From: Bugula neritina
Lineage: Eukaryota > Bryozoa > Gymnolaemata > Cheilostomatida > Bugulidae
Assembly (NCBI GenBank): GCA_964035545.1
Contig: CAXIUT010000073.1
Span: forward strand, 62,001-126,000
Reading direction: 5' to 3'
Length of the DNA stretch: 64,000 bases
The first letter of the stretch is position 1; each line of letters begins with the position of its first letter. The notes under the pieces are model-generated. The model ran no database searches, was not told where the DNA came from, and saw nothing but the letters and a program-made list of their open reading frames with translations. This document shows positions 24,091 to 37,472 of the stretch, piece after piece. Position numbers and translations under genes: made by a program.

Positions 24091-25430
24091 TAGAATAAAA
24101 TATAATATAATAATTTCTTGACAGATAAATAATATCATATACAGAATCTAACTTACCATAACTCTACAGTGCTTCACCTCTTCAACTTTTTCGGCAATGT
24201 TATTTCCTTCTAGTTAAAAGTACTAGCTGAATATAAGACTTTGAAACATAACCCTTCAATTTCATTGCACCAGCACCGGTTGCAAGATAGGTGTGTTGGG
24301 AGTTATCTTTCCTAAAAATTTGTTTTCGGCGTTTATACGAAGCAGACACAGGCTAATATTAATTTTGTTATTTGCAAGAGTTTTTCTGTCTGATTGTCCA
24401 TCAGCAAAATTGTTTGCGCCTTGCAGTTATTATGGAAATACCAGTGATGCTGGAAGACCTTTGCATTGTACACCCGCCTTTACTATTGAATTTAGATGTT
24501 TTATTTTCCCATCCCCTCTCCTGCCCCCCTGTCCCCTCTAACAACCAGCAATCCTGACTCATGTGAAATGTGTTATTGTTTTAGAGTTGGACCATGGGCC
24601 TACAGTATACGATTTGAAGCCTTATTGTTTACAGGCAGTCGAGATGAGTCACTGCTGAAACCCATTTTATTAGTAGACTATATTGCTCTTTAATCATCAG
24701 TTTTCATATTAAAACAAACAGCTCGTCTGCAGCGCCATTTCACAGTATTATACTTTGCTAGAGCAATAACTAATTTTAGATGCCTTTGCAAACATATGAG
24801 AAATAAATGAGTCATTTTATGAAAAGAGGTGTTTGAAGCAATTGTCCACTTTTGATTTAGACGCGGCATGGAAACTTTTGTAGTTTCAAATAATATCTCC
24901 AAACTCATCACTTGCATGTGTTTATATGCTTGATAAAGTTTTTCATGCAAAACTTGATGCCTGCTTCAAAGACACCAGTGCTTAATTACTGTGTTAACTG
25001 TATTGGCACGTTGCCATTTGAGATTTGGTAATATTTCGCATCACAAGAAACTCTTCAGAAAGTTAAGAAAATTAGTCTAGAAAGTTAATGAAATAAACCT
25101 ACCAGAGAGAGTAAGCCAGATGTAACAAGTAGATCCAAAACAAGTTGATTAACAATTGAAGTTGAAATCTCCATGTAGTGAACACTTTAGTCCTAATGTC
25201 AAATGCAAACGTCTGCAACCAAACTGTGTAGACTTCATGAGCTGGTTAGCTGACAGGACTCATTAAAGTTCTTAACTCTTGTGTGTATAGTGATGCCCAT
25301 CTTGAACTAGAGAGGGCTGACTGAAGACTGCTACTTTGTGAAAATTGACAATGCATATTATTATTATTCATTGTTGAGATTCACGGCTGCCATAAACAAT
25401 GATAAAATATTCATTGTTGGTACTAGTGAG
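24091..25430. repeat. Monomer U19, type E (1,340 bp)
   Basis: It matches U14. One private change is CATCACAAGAAACTC near 25047, where other units have CATCACAACAAACTC. Confidence 0.96.
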
Positions 25431-26768
25431 TAGAATAAAATATAATATAATAATTTCTTGACAGATAAATAATATCATATACAGAATATAACTTACCATA
25501 ACTCTACAGTGCTTCACCTCTTCAACTTTTTCGGCAATGTTATTTCCTACTAGTTAGAAGTACTAGCTGAATATAGGACTTTGAAACACAACCCTTCAAT
25601 TCCTTTGCACCAGCACCGGTTGCAAGATAGGTGTGTTGGGAGTTATCTTTCCTAAAATTTTGTTCTTGGCGTTTATACGAAACAGACACAGGCTAATATT
25701 AGTTCTGTTATTTGCAAGAGTTTTTCTGTCTGGTTGTCCATCAGCAAATTTTTGCGCCTTGCAGTTTTTATGGAAATACTAGTGATGCTGGAAGACCTTT
25801 GCATTGTACACCCGCCTTCACTATTGAATTTAGATGTTTTATTTTCCCATCCCCTCTCCTGCCCCCCTGTCCCCTCTAACAACCAGCAATCCTGACTCAT
25901 GTGAAATGTGTTATTGTTTTAGAGTTGGACCATGGGCCTACAGTATACGATTTGAAGCTTTATTGTTTACAGGCAGTCGAGATGAGTCACTGCTGAAACC
26001 CATTTTATTAGTAGACTATATTGCTCTTTAATCATCAGTTTTCATATTATAACAGAAAGCTCATCTGCAGCGCCATTTCACAGTATTATACTTTGCTAGA
26101 GCAATAACTAATTTTAGATGCCTTTGCAAACATATGAGAAATAAATGAGTCATTTTATGAAAAGAGGTGTTTGCAGCACTTGTCCACTTTTGATTTACAC
26201 GTGGCATGGAAACTTTTGTAGTTTTAAATAATATCTCCAAACTCATCACTTGCATGTGTTTATATACATGATAAAGTTTTTCATGCAAAACTTGATGCCT
26301 GCTTCAAAGACACCAGTGCTTGATTACTGTGTTAACTGTATTGGCACGTTGCCATTTGATATTTGGTAATATTTCGCATCACAACAAACTCTTCAGAAAG
26401 TTAAGAAAATTAGTCTAGAAAGTTAATGAAATAAACCTACCAGAGAGAGTAAGCCAGATGTAACAAGTAGATCCAAAACAAGTTGATTAACAATTGAAGT
26501 TGAAATCTCCATGTAGTGAACACTTTAGTCCTAATGTCAAATGCAAACGTCTGCAACCAAACTGTGTAGACTTCATGAGCTGGTTAGCTGACAGGACTCA
26601 TTAAAGTTCTTAACTCTTGTGTGTATAGTGTTGCCCATCTTGAACTAGAGAGGGCTGACTGAAGACTGCTACTTTGTGAAAATTGACAATGCATATTATT
26701 ATTATTCATTGTTGAGATTCACGGCTGCCATAAACAATGATAAAATATTCATTGTTGGTACTAGTGAG
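25431..26768. repeat. Monomer U20, type F with A-like end
   Basis: It matches U15 (CCTTTGCACC, AAATACTAGTG, CATATTATAACAG, E-box) except that it ends with TAGTGTTGCCC, as type A units do when a type B unit follows. This suggests the far 3' end was exchanged with a type A unit. Confidence 0.94.
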
Positions 26769-28106
26769 TAGAATAAAATATAATATAATAATTTCTTGAC
26801 AGATAAATAATATCATATACAGAATCTAACTTACCATAACTCTACAGTGCTTCACCTCTTCAACTTTTTCGGCAATGTTATTTCCTTCTAGTTAAAAGTA
26901 CTAGCTGAATATTAGACTTTGAAACATAACCCTTCAATTTCATTGCACCAGCACCGGTTGCAAGATAGGTGTGTTGGGAGTTATCTTTCCTAAAAATTTG
27001 TTTTCGGCGTTTATACGAAGCAGACACAGGCTAATATTAATTTTGTTATTTGCAAGAGTTTTTCTGTCTGGTTGTCCATCAGCAAAATTTTGCGCCTTGC
27101 AGTTTTTATGGAAATACCAGTGATGCTGGAAGACCTTTGCATTGTACACCCGCCTTTACTATTGAATTTAGATGTTTTATTTTCCCATCCCCTCTCCTGC
27201 CCCCCTGTCCCCTTTAACAACCAGCAATCCTGACTCATGTGAAATGTGTTATTGTTTTAGAGTTGGACCATGGGCCTACAGTATACGATTTGAAGCTTTA
27301 TTGTTTACAGGCAGTCGAGATGAGTCACTGCTGAAACCCATTTTATTAGTAGACTATATTGCTCTTTAATCATCAGTTTTCATATTAAAACAAACAGCTC
27401 ATCTGCAGCGCCATTTCACAGTATTATACTTTGCTAGAGCAATAACTAATTTTAGATGCCTTTGCAAACATATGAGAAATAAATGAGTCATTTTATGAAA
27501 AGAGGTGTTTGCAGCAATTGTCCACTTTTGATTTAGACGCGGCATGGAAACTTTTGTAGTTTTAAATAATATCTCCAAACTCATCACTTGCATGTGTTTA
27601 TATGCTTGATAAAGTTTTTCATGCAAAACTTGATGCCTGCTTCAAAGACACCAGTGCTTAATTACTGTGTTAACTGTATTGGCACGTTGCCATTTGATAT
27701 TTGGTAATATTTCGCATCACAACAAACTCTTCAGAAAGTTAAGAAAATTAGTCTAGAAAGTTAATGAAATAAACCTACCAGAGAGAGTAAGCCAGATGTA
27801 ACAAGTAGATCCAAAACAAGTTGATTAACAATTGAAGTTGAAATATCCATGTAGTGAACACTTTAGTCCTAATGTCAAATGCAAACGTCTGCAACCAAAC
27901 TGTGTAGACTTCATGAGCTGGTTAGCTGACAGGACTCATTAAAGTTCTTAACTCTTGTGTGTATAGTGATGCCCATCTTGAACTAGAGAGGGCTGACTGA
28001 AGACTGCTACTTTGTGAAAATTGACAATGCATATTATTATTATTCATTGTTGAGATTCACGGCTGCCATAAACAATGATAAAATATTCATTGTTGGTACT
28101 AGTGAG
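26769..28106. repeat. Monomer U21, type B
   Basis: It has the CCCCTTTAAC and TTTAGACGCGGC markers of U2 and U9. One private change is GAAATATCCATG near 27841 for GAAATCTCCATG. Confidence 0.96.
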
Positions 28107-29444
28107 TAGAATAAAATATAATATAATAATTTCTTGACAGATAAATAATATCATATACAGAATCTAACTTACCATAACTCTACAGTGCTTCACCTCTTCA
28201 ACTTTTTCGGCAATGTTATTTCCTACTAGTTAGAAGTACTAGCTGAATATAGGACTTTGAAACACAACCCTTCAATTCCATTACACCAGCACCGGTTGCA
28301 AGATAGGTGTGTTGGGAGTTATCTTTCCTAAAATTTTGTTCTTGGCGTTTATACGAAACAGACACAGGCTAATATTAGTTTTGTTATTTGCAAGAGTTTT
28401 TCTGTCTGGTTGTCCATCAGCAAAATTTTGCGCCTTGCAGTTTTTATGGAAATACCAGTGATGCTGGAAGACCTTTGCATTGTACACCCGCCTTTACTAT
28501 TGAATTTAGATGTTTTATTTTCCCATCCCCTCTCCTGCCCCCCTGTCCCCTCTAACAACCAGCAAACCTGACTCATGTGAAATGTGTTATTGTTTTAGAG
28601 TTGGACCATGGGCCTACAGTATACGATTTGAAGCTTTATTGTTTACAGGCAGTCGAGATGAGTCACTGCTGAAACCCATTTTATTAGTAGACTATATTGC
28701 TCTTTAATCATCAGTTTTCATATTAAAACAAACAGCTCATCTGCAGCGCCATTTCACTGTATTATACTTTGCTAGAGCAATAACTAATTTTAGATGCCTT
28801 TGCAAACATATGAGAAATAAATGAGTCATTTTATGAAAAGAGGTGTTTGCAGCAATTGTCCACTTTTGATTTAGACGCGGCATGGAAACTTTTGTAGTTT
28901 TAAATAATATCTCCAAACTCATCACTTGCATGTGTTTATATGCTTGATAAAGTTTTTCATGCAAAACTTGATGCCTGCTTCAAAGACACCAGTGCTTAAT
29001 TACTGTGTTAACTGTATTGGCACGTTGCCATTTGATATTTGGTAATATTTCGCATCACAACAAACTCTTCAGAAAGTTAAGAAAATTAGTCTAGAAAGTC
29101 AATGAAATAAACCTACCAGAGAGAGTAAGCCAGATGTAACAAGTAGATCCAAAACAAGTTGATTAACAATTGAAGTTGAAATCTCCATGTAGTGAACACT
29201 TTAGTCCTAATGTCAAATGCAAACGTCTGCAACCAAACTGTGTAGACTTCATGAGCTGGTTAGCTGACAGGACTCATTAAAGTTCTTAACTCTTGTGTGT
29301 ATAGTGTTGCCCATCTTGAACTAGAGAGGGCTGACTGAAGACTGCTACTTTGTGAAAATTGACAATGCATATTATTATTATTCATTGTTGAGATTCACGG
29401 CTGCCATAAACAATGATAAAATATTCATTGTTGGTACTAGTGAG
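28107..29444. repeat. Monomer U22, type G
   Basis: The 5' part is type C (CCATTACACC). Type G markers follow: CAGCAAACCTGAC, TTTCACTGTATTATAC and GAAAGTCAATGAAAT. It ends with TAGTGTTGCCC and TTCATTGTTGGTACTAGTG. Confidence 0.95.
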
Positions 29445-30782
29445 TAGAATAAAATATAATATAATAATTTCTTGACAGATAAATAATATCATATACAGAA
29501 TCTAACTTACCATAACTCTACAGTGCTTCACCTCTTCAACTTTTTCGGCAATGTTATTTCCTACTAGTTAGAAGTACTAGCTGAATATAGGACTTTGAAA
29601 CACAACCCTTCAATTCCATTGCACCAGCACCGGTTGCAAGATAGGTGTGTTGGGAGTTATCTTTCCTAAAATTTTGTTCTTGGCGTTTATACGAAACAGA
29701 CACAGGCTAATATTAGTTTTGTTATTTGCAAGAGTTTTTCTGTCTGGTTGTCCATCAGCAAAATTTTGCGCCTTGCAGTTTTTATGGAAATACCAGTGAT
29801 GCTGGAAGACCTTTGCATTGTACACCCGCCTTTACTATTGAATTTAGATGTTTTATTTTCCCATCCCCTCTCCTGCCCCCCTGTCCCCTCTAACAACCAG
29901 CAAACCTGACTCATGTGAAATGTGTTATTGTTTTAGAGTTGGACCATGGGCCTACAGTATACGATTTGAAGCTTTATTGTTTACAGGCAGTCGAGATGAG
30001 TCACTGCTGAAACCCATTTTATTAGTAGACTATATTGCTCTTTAATCATCAGTTTTCATATTAAAACAAACAGCTCATCTGCAGCGCCATTTCACTGTAT
30101 TATACTTTGCTAGAGCAATAACTAATTTTAGATGCCTTTGCAAACATATGAGAAATAAATGAGTCATTTTATGAAAAGAGGTGTTTGCAGCAATTGTCCA
30201 CTTTTGATTTAGACGCGGCATGGAAACTTTTGTAGTTTTAAATAATATCTCCAAACTCATCACTTGCATGTGTTTATATGCTTGATAAAGTTTTTCATGC
30301 AAAACTTGATGCCTGCTTCAAAGACACCAGTGCTTAATTACTGTGTTAACTGTATTGGCACGTTGCCATTTGATATTTGGTAATATTTCGCATCACAACA
30401 AACTCTTCAGAAAGTTAAGAAAATTAGTCTAGAAAGTCAATGAAATAAACCTACCAGAGAGAGTAAGCCAGATGTAACAAGTAGATCCAAAACAAGTTGA
30501 TTAACAATTGAAGTTGAAATCTCCATGTAGTGAACACTTTAGTCCTAATGTCAAATGCAAACGTCTGCAACCAAACTGTGTAGACTTCATGAGCTGGTTA
30601 GCTGACAGGACTCATTAAAGTTCTTAACTCTTGTGTGTATAGTGATGCCCATCTTGAACTAGAGAGGGCTGACTGAAGACTGCTACTTTGTGAAAATTGA
30701 CAATGCATATTATTATTATTCATTGTTGAGATTCACGGCTGCCATAAACAATGATAAAATATTAATTGTTGGTACTACTGAG
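29445..30782. repeat. Monomer U23, type G
   Basis: It is like U22 but with CCATTGCACC, TAGTGATGCCC and an end of TTAATTGTTGGTACTACTG, which U25 shares. It opens the first copy of the G-H dimer. Confidence 0.95.
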
Positions 30783-32120
30783 TAGAATAAAATATAATAT
30801 AATAATTTCTTGACAGATAAATAATATCATATACAGAATATAACTTACCATAACTCTACAGTGCTTCACCTCTTCAACTTTTTCGGCAATGTTATTTCCT
30901 ACTAGTTAGAAGTACTAGCTGAATATAGGACTTTGAAACACAACCCTTCAATTCCATTGCACCAGCACCGGTTGCAAGATAGGTGTGTTGGGAGTTATCT
31001 TTCCTAAAATTTTGTTCTTGGCGTTTATACGAAACAGACACAGGCTAATATTAGTTCTGTTATTTGCAAGAGTTTTTCTGTCTGGTTGTCCATCAGCAAA
31101 ATTTTGCGCCTTGCAGTTTTTATGGAAATACCAGTGATGCTGGAAGACCTTTGCATTGTACACCCGCCTTCACTATTGAATTTAGATGTTTTATTTTCCC
31201 ATCCCCTCTCCTGCCCCCCTGTCCCCTCTAACAACCAGCAATCCTGACTCATGTGAAATGTGTTATTGTTTTAGAGTTGGACCATGGGCCTACAGTATAC
31301 GATTTGAAGCTTTATTGTTTACAGGCAGTCGAGATGAGTCACTGCTGAAACCCATTTTATTAGTAGACTATATTGCTCTTTAATCATCAGTTTTCATATT
31401 AAAACAGAAAGCTCATCTGCAGCGCCATTTCACAGTATTATACTTTGCTAGAGCAATAACTAATTTTAGATGCCTTTGCAAACATATGAGAAATAAATGA
31501 GTCATTTTATGAAAAGAGGTGTTTGCAGCACTTGTCCACTTTTGATTTACACGTGGCATGGAAACTTTTGTAGTTTTAAATAATATCTCCAAACTCATCA
31601 CTTGCATGTGTTTATATACATGATAAAGTTTTTCATGCAAAACTTGATGCCTGCTTCAAAGACACCAGTGCTTGATTACTGTGTTAACTGTATTGGCACG
31701 TTGCCATGAGATATTTGGTAATATTTCGCATCACAACAAACTCTTCAGAAAGTTAAGAAAATTAGTCTAGAAAGTTAATGAAATAAACCTACCAGAGAGA
31801 GTAAGCCAGATGTAACAAGTAGATCCAAAACAAGTTGATTAACAATTGAAGTTGAAATCTCCATGTAGTGAACACTTTAGTCCTAATGTCAAATGCAAAC
31901 GTCTGCAACCAAACTGTGTAGACTTCATGAGCTGGTTAGCTGACAGGACTCATTAAAGTTCTTAACTCTTGTGTGTATAATGTTGCCCATCTTGAACTAG
32001 AGAGGGCTGACTGAAGACTGCTACTTTGTGAAAATTGACAATGCATATTATTATTATTCATTGTTGAGATTCACGGCTGCCATAAACAATGATAAAATAT
32101 TCATTGTTGGTACTAGTGAG
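30783..32120. repeat. Monomer U24, type H
   Basis: The 5' markers are AGAATATAAC, CCTACTAGTTAG and CTTCACTATTG. The E-box is present. GCCATGAGATATTT and TATAATGTTGCCC near the 3' end mark type H. The same sequence is found at U26, with one seen difference near the end. Confidence 0.95.
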
Positions 32121-33458
32121 TAGAATAAAATATAATATAATAATTTCTTGACAGATAAATAATATCATATACAGAATCTAACTTACCATAACTCTACAGT
32201 GCTTCACCTCTTCAACTTTTTCGGCAATGTTATTTCCTTCTAGTTAAAAGTACTAGCTGAATATAAGACTTTGAAACACAACCCTTCAATTCCATTACAC
32301 CAGCACCGGTTGCAAGATAGGTGTGTTGGGAGTTATCTTTCCTAAAATTTTGTTCTTGGCGTTTATACGAAACAGACACAGGCTAATATTAGTTTTGTTA
32401 TTTGCAAGAGTTTTTCTGTCTGGTTGTCCATCAGCAAATTTTTGCGCCTTGCAGTTTTTATGGAAATACCAGTGATGCTGGAAGACCTTTGCATTGTACA
32501 CCCGCCTTTACTATTGAATTTAGATGTTTTATTTTCCCATCCCCTCTCCTGCCCCCCTGTCCCCTCTAACAACCAGCAAACCTGACTCATGTGAAATGTG
32601 TTATTGTTTTAGAGTTGGACCATGGGCCTACAGTATACGATTTGAAGCTTTATTGTTTACAGGCAGTCGAGATGAGTCACTGCTGAAACCCATTTTATTA
32701 GTAGACTATATTGCTCTTTAATCATCAGTTTTCATATTAAAACAAACAGCTCATCTGCAGCGCCATTTCACTGTATTATACTTTGCTAGAGCAATAACTA
32801 ATTTTAGATGCCTTTGCAAACATATGAGAAATAAATGAGTCATTTTATGAAAAGAGGTGTTTGCAGCAATTGTCCACTTTTGATTTAGACGCGGCATGGA
32901 AACTTTTGTAGTTTTAAATAATATCTCCAAACTCATCACTTGCATGTGTTTATATGCTTGATAAAGTTTTTCATGCAAAACTTGATGCCTGCTTCAAAGA
33001 CACCAGTGCTTAATTACTGTGTTAACTGTATTGGCACGTTGCCATTTGATATTTGGTAATATTTCGCATCACAACAAACTCTTCAGAAAGTTAAGAAAAT
33101 TAGTCTAGAAAGTCAATGAAATAAACCTACCAGAGAGAGTAAGCCAGATGTAACAAGTAGATCCAAAACAAGTTGATTAACAATTGAAGTTGAAATCTCC
33201 ATGTAGTGAACACTTTAGTCCTAATGTCAAATGCAAACGTCTGCAACCAAACTGTGTAGACTTCATGAGCTGGTTAGCTGACAGGACTCATTAAAGTTCT
33301 TAACTCTTGTGTGTATAGTGATGCCCATCTTGAACTAGAGAGGGCTGACTGAAGACTGCTACTTTGTGAAAATTGACAATGCATATTATTATTATTCATT
33401 GTTGAGATTCACGGCTGCCATAAACAATGATAAAATATTAATTGTTGGTACTACTGAG
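32121..33458. repeat. Monomer U25, type G mosaic
   Basis: The head is E/A-like (CCTTCTAGTTAAAAG, GAATATAAGAC), switching near +150 to CACAACCC and CCATTACACC. AGCAAATTTTTGCG is shared with type F, then CAGCAAACC, CACTGTATT and GTCAATGAAAT show type G. The end is the same as U23. Confidence 0.94.
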
Positions 33459-34796
33459 TAGAATAAAATATAATATAATAATTTCTTGACAGATAAATAA
33501 TATCATATACAGAATATAACTTACCATAACTCTACAGTGCTTCACCTCTTCAACTTTTTCGGCAATGTTATTTCCTACTAGTTAGAAGTACTAGCTGAAT
33601 ATAGGACTTTGAAACACAACCCTTCAATTCCATTGCACCAGCACCGGTTGCAAGATAGGTGTGTTGGGAGTTATCTTTCCTAAAATTTTGTTCTTGGCGT
33701 TTATACGAAACAGACACAGGCTAATATTAGTTCTGTTATTTGCAAGAGTTTTTCTGTCTGGTTGTCCATCAGCAAAATTTTGCGCCTTGCAGTTTTTATG
33801 GAAATACCAGTGATGCTGGAAGACCTTTGCATTGTACACCCGCCTTCACTATTGAATTTAGATGTTTTATTTTCCCATCCCCTCTCCTGCCCCCCTGTCC
33901 CCTCTAACAACCAGCAATCCTGACTCATGTGAAATGTGTTATTGTTTTAGAGTTGGACCATGGGCCTACAGTATACGATTTGAAGCTTTATTGTTTACAG
34001 GCAGTCGAGATGAGTCACTGCTGAAACCCATTTTATTAGTAGACTATATTGCTCTTTAATCATCAGTTTTCATATTAAAACAGAAAGCTCATCTGCAGCG
34101 CCATTTCACAGTATTATACTTTGCTAGAGCAATAACTAATTTTAGATGCCTTTGCAAACATATGAGAAATAAATGAGTCATTTTATGAAAAGAGGTGTTT
34201 GCAGCACTTGTCCACTTTTGATTTACACGTGGCATGGAAACTTTTGTAGTTTTAAATAATATCTCCAAACTCATCACTTGCATGTGTTTATATACATGAT
34301 AAAGTTTTTCATGCAAAACTTGATGCCTGCTTCAAAGACACCAGTGCTTGATTACTGTGTTAACTGTATTGGCACGTTGCCATGAGATATTTGGTAATAT
34401 TTCGCATCACAACAAACTCTTCAGAAAGTTAAGAAAATTAGTCTAGAAAGTTAATGAAATAAACCTACCAGAGAGAGTAAGCCAGATGTAACAAGTAGAT
34501 CCAAAACAAGTTGATTAACAATTGAAGTTGAAATCTCCATGTAGTGAACACTTTAGTCCTAATGTCAAATGCAAACGTCTGCAACCAAACTGTGTAGACT
34601 TCATGAGCTGGTTAGCTGACAGGACTCATTAAAGTTCTTAACTCTTGTGTGTATAATGTTGCCCATCTTGAACTAGAGAGGGCTGACGGAAGACTGCTAC
34701 TTTGTGAAAATTGACAATGCATATTATTATTATTCATTGTTGAGATTCACGGCTGCCATAAACAATGATAAAATATTCATTGTTGGTACTAGTGAG
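33459..34796. repeat. Monomer U26, type H
   Basis: It is a copy of U24 2,676 bp downstream, with GCCATGAGATATTT, TATAATGTTGCCC and the E-box. One private change is GGCTGACGGAAGAC near 34681, where U24 has CTGACTGAAG. Confidence 0.95.
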
Positions 34797-36134
34797 TAGA
34801 ATAAAATATAATATAATAATTTCTTGACAGATAAATAATATCATATACAGAATCTAACTTACCATAACTCTACAGTGCTTCACCTCTTCAACTTTTTCGG
34901 CAATGTTATTTCCTTCTAGTTAAAAGTACTAGCTGAATATAAGACTTTGAAACATAACCCTTCAATTTCATTGCACCAGCACCGGTTGCAAGATAGGTGT
35001 GTTGGGAGTTATCTTTCCTAAAAATTTGTTTTCGGCGTTTATACGAAGCAGACACAGGCTAATATTAATTTTGTTATTTGCAAGAGTTTTTCTGTCTGGT
35101 TGTCCATCAGCAAAATTTTGCGCCTTGCAGTTTTTATGGAAATACCAGTGATGCTGGAAGACCTTTGCATTGTACACCCGCCTTTACTATTGAATTTAGA
35201 TGTTTTATTTTCCCATCCCCTCTCCTGCCCCCCTGTCCCCTCTAACAACCAGCAATCCTGACTCATGTGAAATGTGTTATTGTTTTAGAGTTGGACCATG
35301 GGCCTACAGTATACGATTTGAAGCTTTATTGTTTACAGGCAGTCGAGATGAGTCACTGCTGAAACCCATTTTATTAGTAGACTATATTGCTCTTTAATCA
35401 TCAGTTTTCATATTAAAACAAACAGCTCATCTGCAGCGCCATTTCACAGTATTATACTTTGCTAGAGCAATAACTAATTTTAGATGCCTTTGCAAACATA
35501 TGAGAAATAAATGAGTCATTTTATGAAAAGAGGTGTTTGCAGCAATTGTCCACTTTTGATTTAGACGCGGCATGGAAACTTTTGTAGTTTTAAATAATAT
35601 CTCCAAACTCATCACTTGCATGTGTTTATATGCTTGATAAAGTTTTTCATGCAAAACTTGATGCCTGCTTCAAAGACACTAGTGCTTAATTACTGTGTTA
35701 ACTGTATTGGCACGTTGCCATTTGATATTTGGTAATATTTCGCATCACAACAAACTCTTCAGAAAGTTAAGAAAATTAGTCTAGAAAGTTAATGAAATAA
35801 ACCTACCAGAGAGAGTAAGCCAGATGTAACAAGTAGATCCAAAACAAGTTGATTAACAATTGAAGTTGAAATCTCCATGTAGTGAACACTTTAGTCCTAA
35901 TGTCAAATGCAAACGTCTGCAACCAAACTGTGTAGACTTCATGAGCTGGTTAGCTGACAGGACTCATTAAAGTTCTTAACTCTTGTGTGTATAGTGATGC
36001 CCATCTTGAACTAGAGAGGGCTGACTGAAGACTGCTACTTTGTGAAAATTGACAATGCATATTATTATTATTCATTGTTGAGATTCACGGCTGCCATAAA
36101 CAATGATAAAATATTAATTGTTGGTACTAGTGAG
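34797..36134. repeat. Monomer U27, type J
   Basis: The 5' half is E/A-like (GAATATAAGAC, CATAACCC, TTAATTTTG) without the E insertion. The 3' half is B-like (AACAAACAGCTC, TTTAGACGCGGC) with CCCCTCTAAC. A rare GACACTAGTGCTT near 35676 is shared only with U35, which identifies U27 as the parent of the 3' half of U35. Confidence 0.95.
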
Positions 36135-37472
36135 TAGAATAAAATATAATGTAATAATTTCTTGACAGATAAATAATATCATATACAGAATATAACTTAC
36201 CATAACTCTACAGTGCTTCACCTCTTCAACTTTTTCGGCAATGTTATTTCCTACTAGTTAGAAGTACTAGCTGAATATAGGACTTTGAAACACAACCCTT
36301 CAATTCCATTGCACCAGCACCGGTTGCAAGATAGGTGTGTTGGGAGTTATCTTTCCTAAAATTTTGTTCTTGGCGTTTATACGAAACAGACACAGGCTAA
36401 TATTAGTTTTGTTATTTGCAAGAGTTTTTCTGTCTGGTTGTCCATCAGCAAAATTTTGCGCCTTGCAGTTTTTATGGAAATACCAGTGATGCTGGAAGAC
36501 CTTTGCATTGTACACCCGCCTTCACTATTGAATTTAGATGTTTTATTTTCCCATCCCCTCTCCTGCCCCCCTGTCCCCTCTAACAACCAGCAATCCTGAC
36601 TCATGTGAAATGTGTTATTGTTTTAGAGTTGGACCATGGGCCTACAGTATACGATTTGAAGCTTTATTGTTCACAGGCAGTCGAGATGAGTCACTGCTGA
36701 AACCCATTTTATTAGTAGACTATATTGCTCTTTAATCATCAGTTTTCATATTAAAACAGAAAGCTCATTTGCAGCGCCATTTCACAGTATTATACTTTGC
36801 TAGAGCAATAACTAATTTTAGATGCCTTTGCAAACATATGAGAAATAAATGAGTCATTTTATGAAAAGAGGTGTTTGCAGCAATTGTCCACTTTTGATTT
36901 AGACGCGGCATGGAAACTTTTGTAGTTTTAAATAATACATCCAAACTCATCACTTGCATGTGTTTATATGCTTGATAAAGTTTTTCATGCAAAACTTGAT
37001 GCCTGCTTCAAAGACACCAGTGCTTAATTACTGTGTTAACTGTATTGGCACGTTGCCATTTGATATTTGGTAATATTTCGCATCACAACAAACTCTTCAG
37101 AAAGTTAAGAAAATTAGTCTAGAAAGTTAATGAAATAAACCTACCAGAGAGAGTAAGCCAGATGTAACAAGTAGATCCAAAACAAGTTGATTAACAATTG
37201 AAGTTGAAATCTCCATGTAGTGAACACTTTAGTCCTAATGTCAAATGCAAACGTCTGCAACCAAACTGTGTAGACTTCATGAGCTGGTTAGCTGACAGGA
37301 CTCATTAAAGTTCTTAACTCTTGTGTGTATAGTGATGCCCATCTTGAACTAGAGAGGGCTGACTGAAGACTGCTACTTTGTAAAAATTGACAATGCATAT
37401 TATTATTATTCATTGTTGAGATTCACGGCTGCCATAAACAATGATAAAATATTCATTGTTGGTACTAGTGAG
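36135..37472. repeat. Monomer U28, type K
   Basis: Type K markers are ATATAATGTAATAATTT, CTTCACTATTG, TTGTTCACAGG, AAGCTCATTTGCAG (loses the CTGCAG of other units) and AAATAATACATCC. It also has TTTGTAAAAATTG near the end. U36 is its copy at +10,708 bp. Confidence 0.96.

Larger units (their letters stand above)
13769..27156. repeat. Pentamer duplication, 2 x 6,694 bp (U11b-U16a / U16b-U21a)
   Basis: U12, U13, U14 and U15 recur as U17, U18, U19 and U20, each exactly 6,694 bp later. U16 joins an A/B-like head (as U21) to a D/F-like remainder (as before U12), which is what a junction monomer should look like. The boundary is drawn at 20462/20463, with an uncertainty of about 110 bases to the left. 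Confidence 0.85.
29445..34796. repeat. G-H dimer in tandem, 2 x 2,676 bp (U23-U24 / U25-U26)
   Basis: U24 and U26 match, and the 3' halves of U23 and U25 match including the TTAATTGTTGGTACTACTG end. The first ~150 bases of U25 differ from U23, so a later exchange has overwritten the head of U25. Confidence 0.85.
1..36134. repeat. Subfamily I domain (U1-U27)
   Basis: All 27 monomers carry subfamily I markers: a run of six C in the pyrimidine tract near +432, CCCATCCCC rather than CCCACCCCC just before it, and GAAGCTTTATTG or GAAGCCTTATTG near +524 rather than GAAGTTTTATAG. Types A to J are ordered A-B-C-D/B-C-D-F-A-B-C-D-E-D-E-F-A/D-E-D-E-F-B-G-G-H-G-H-J. Repeated sub-blocks show local dimer and pentamer duplication. 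Confidence 0.9.
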
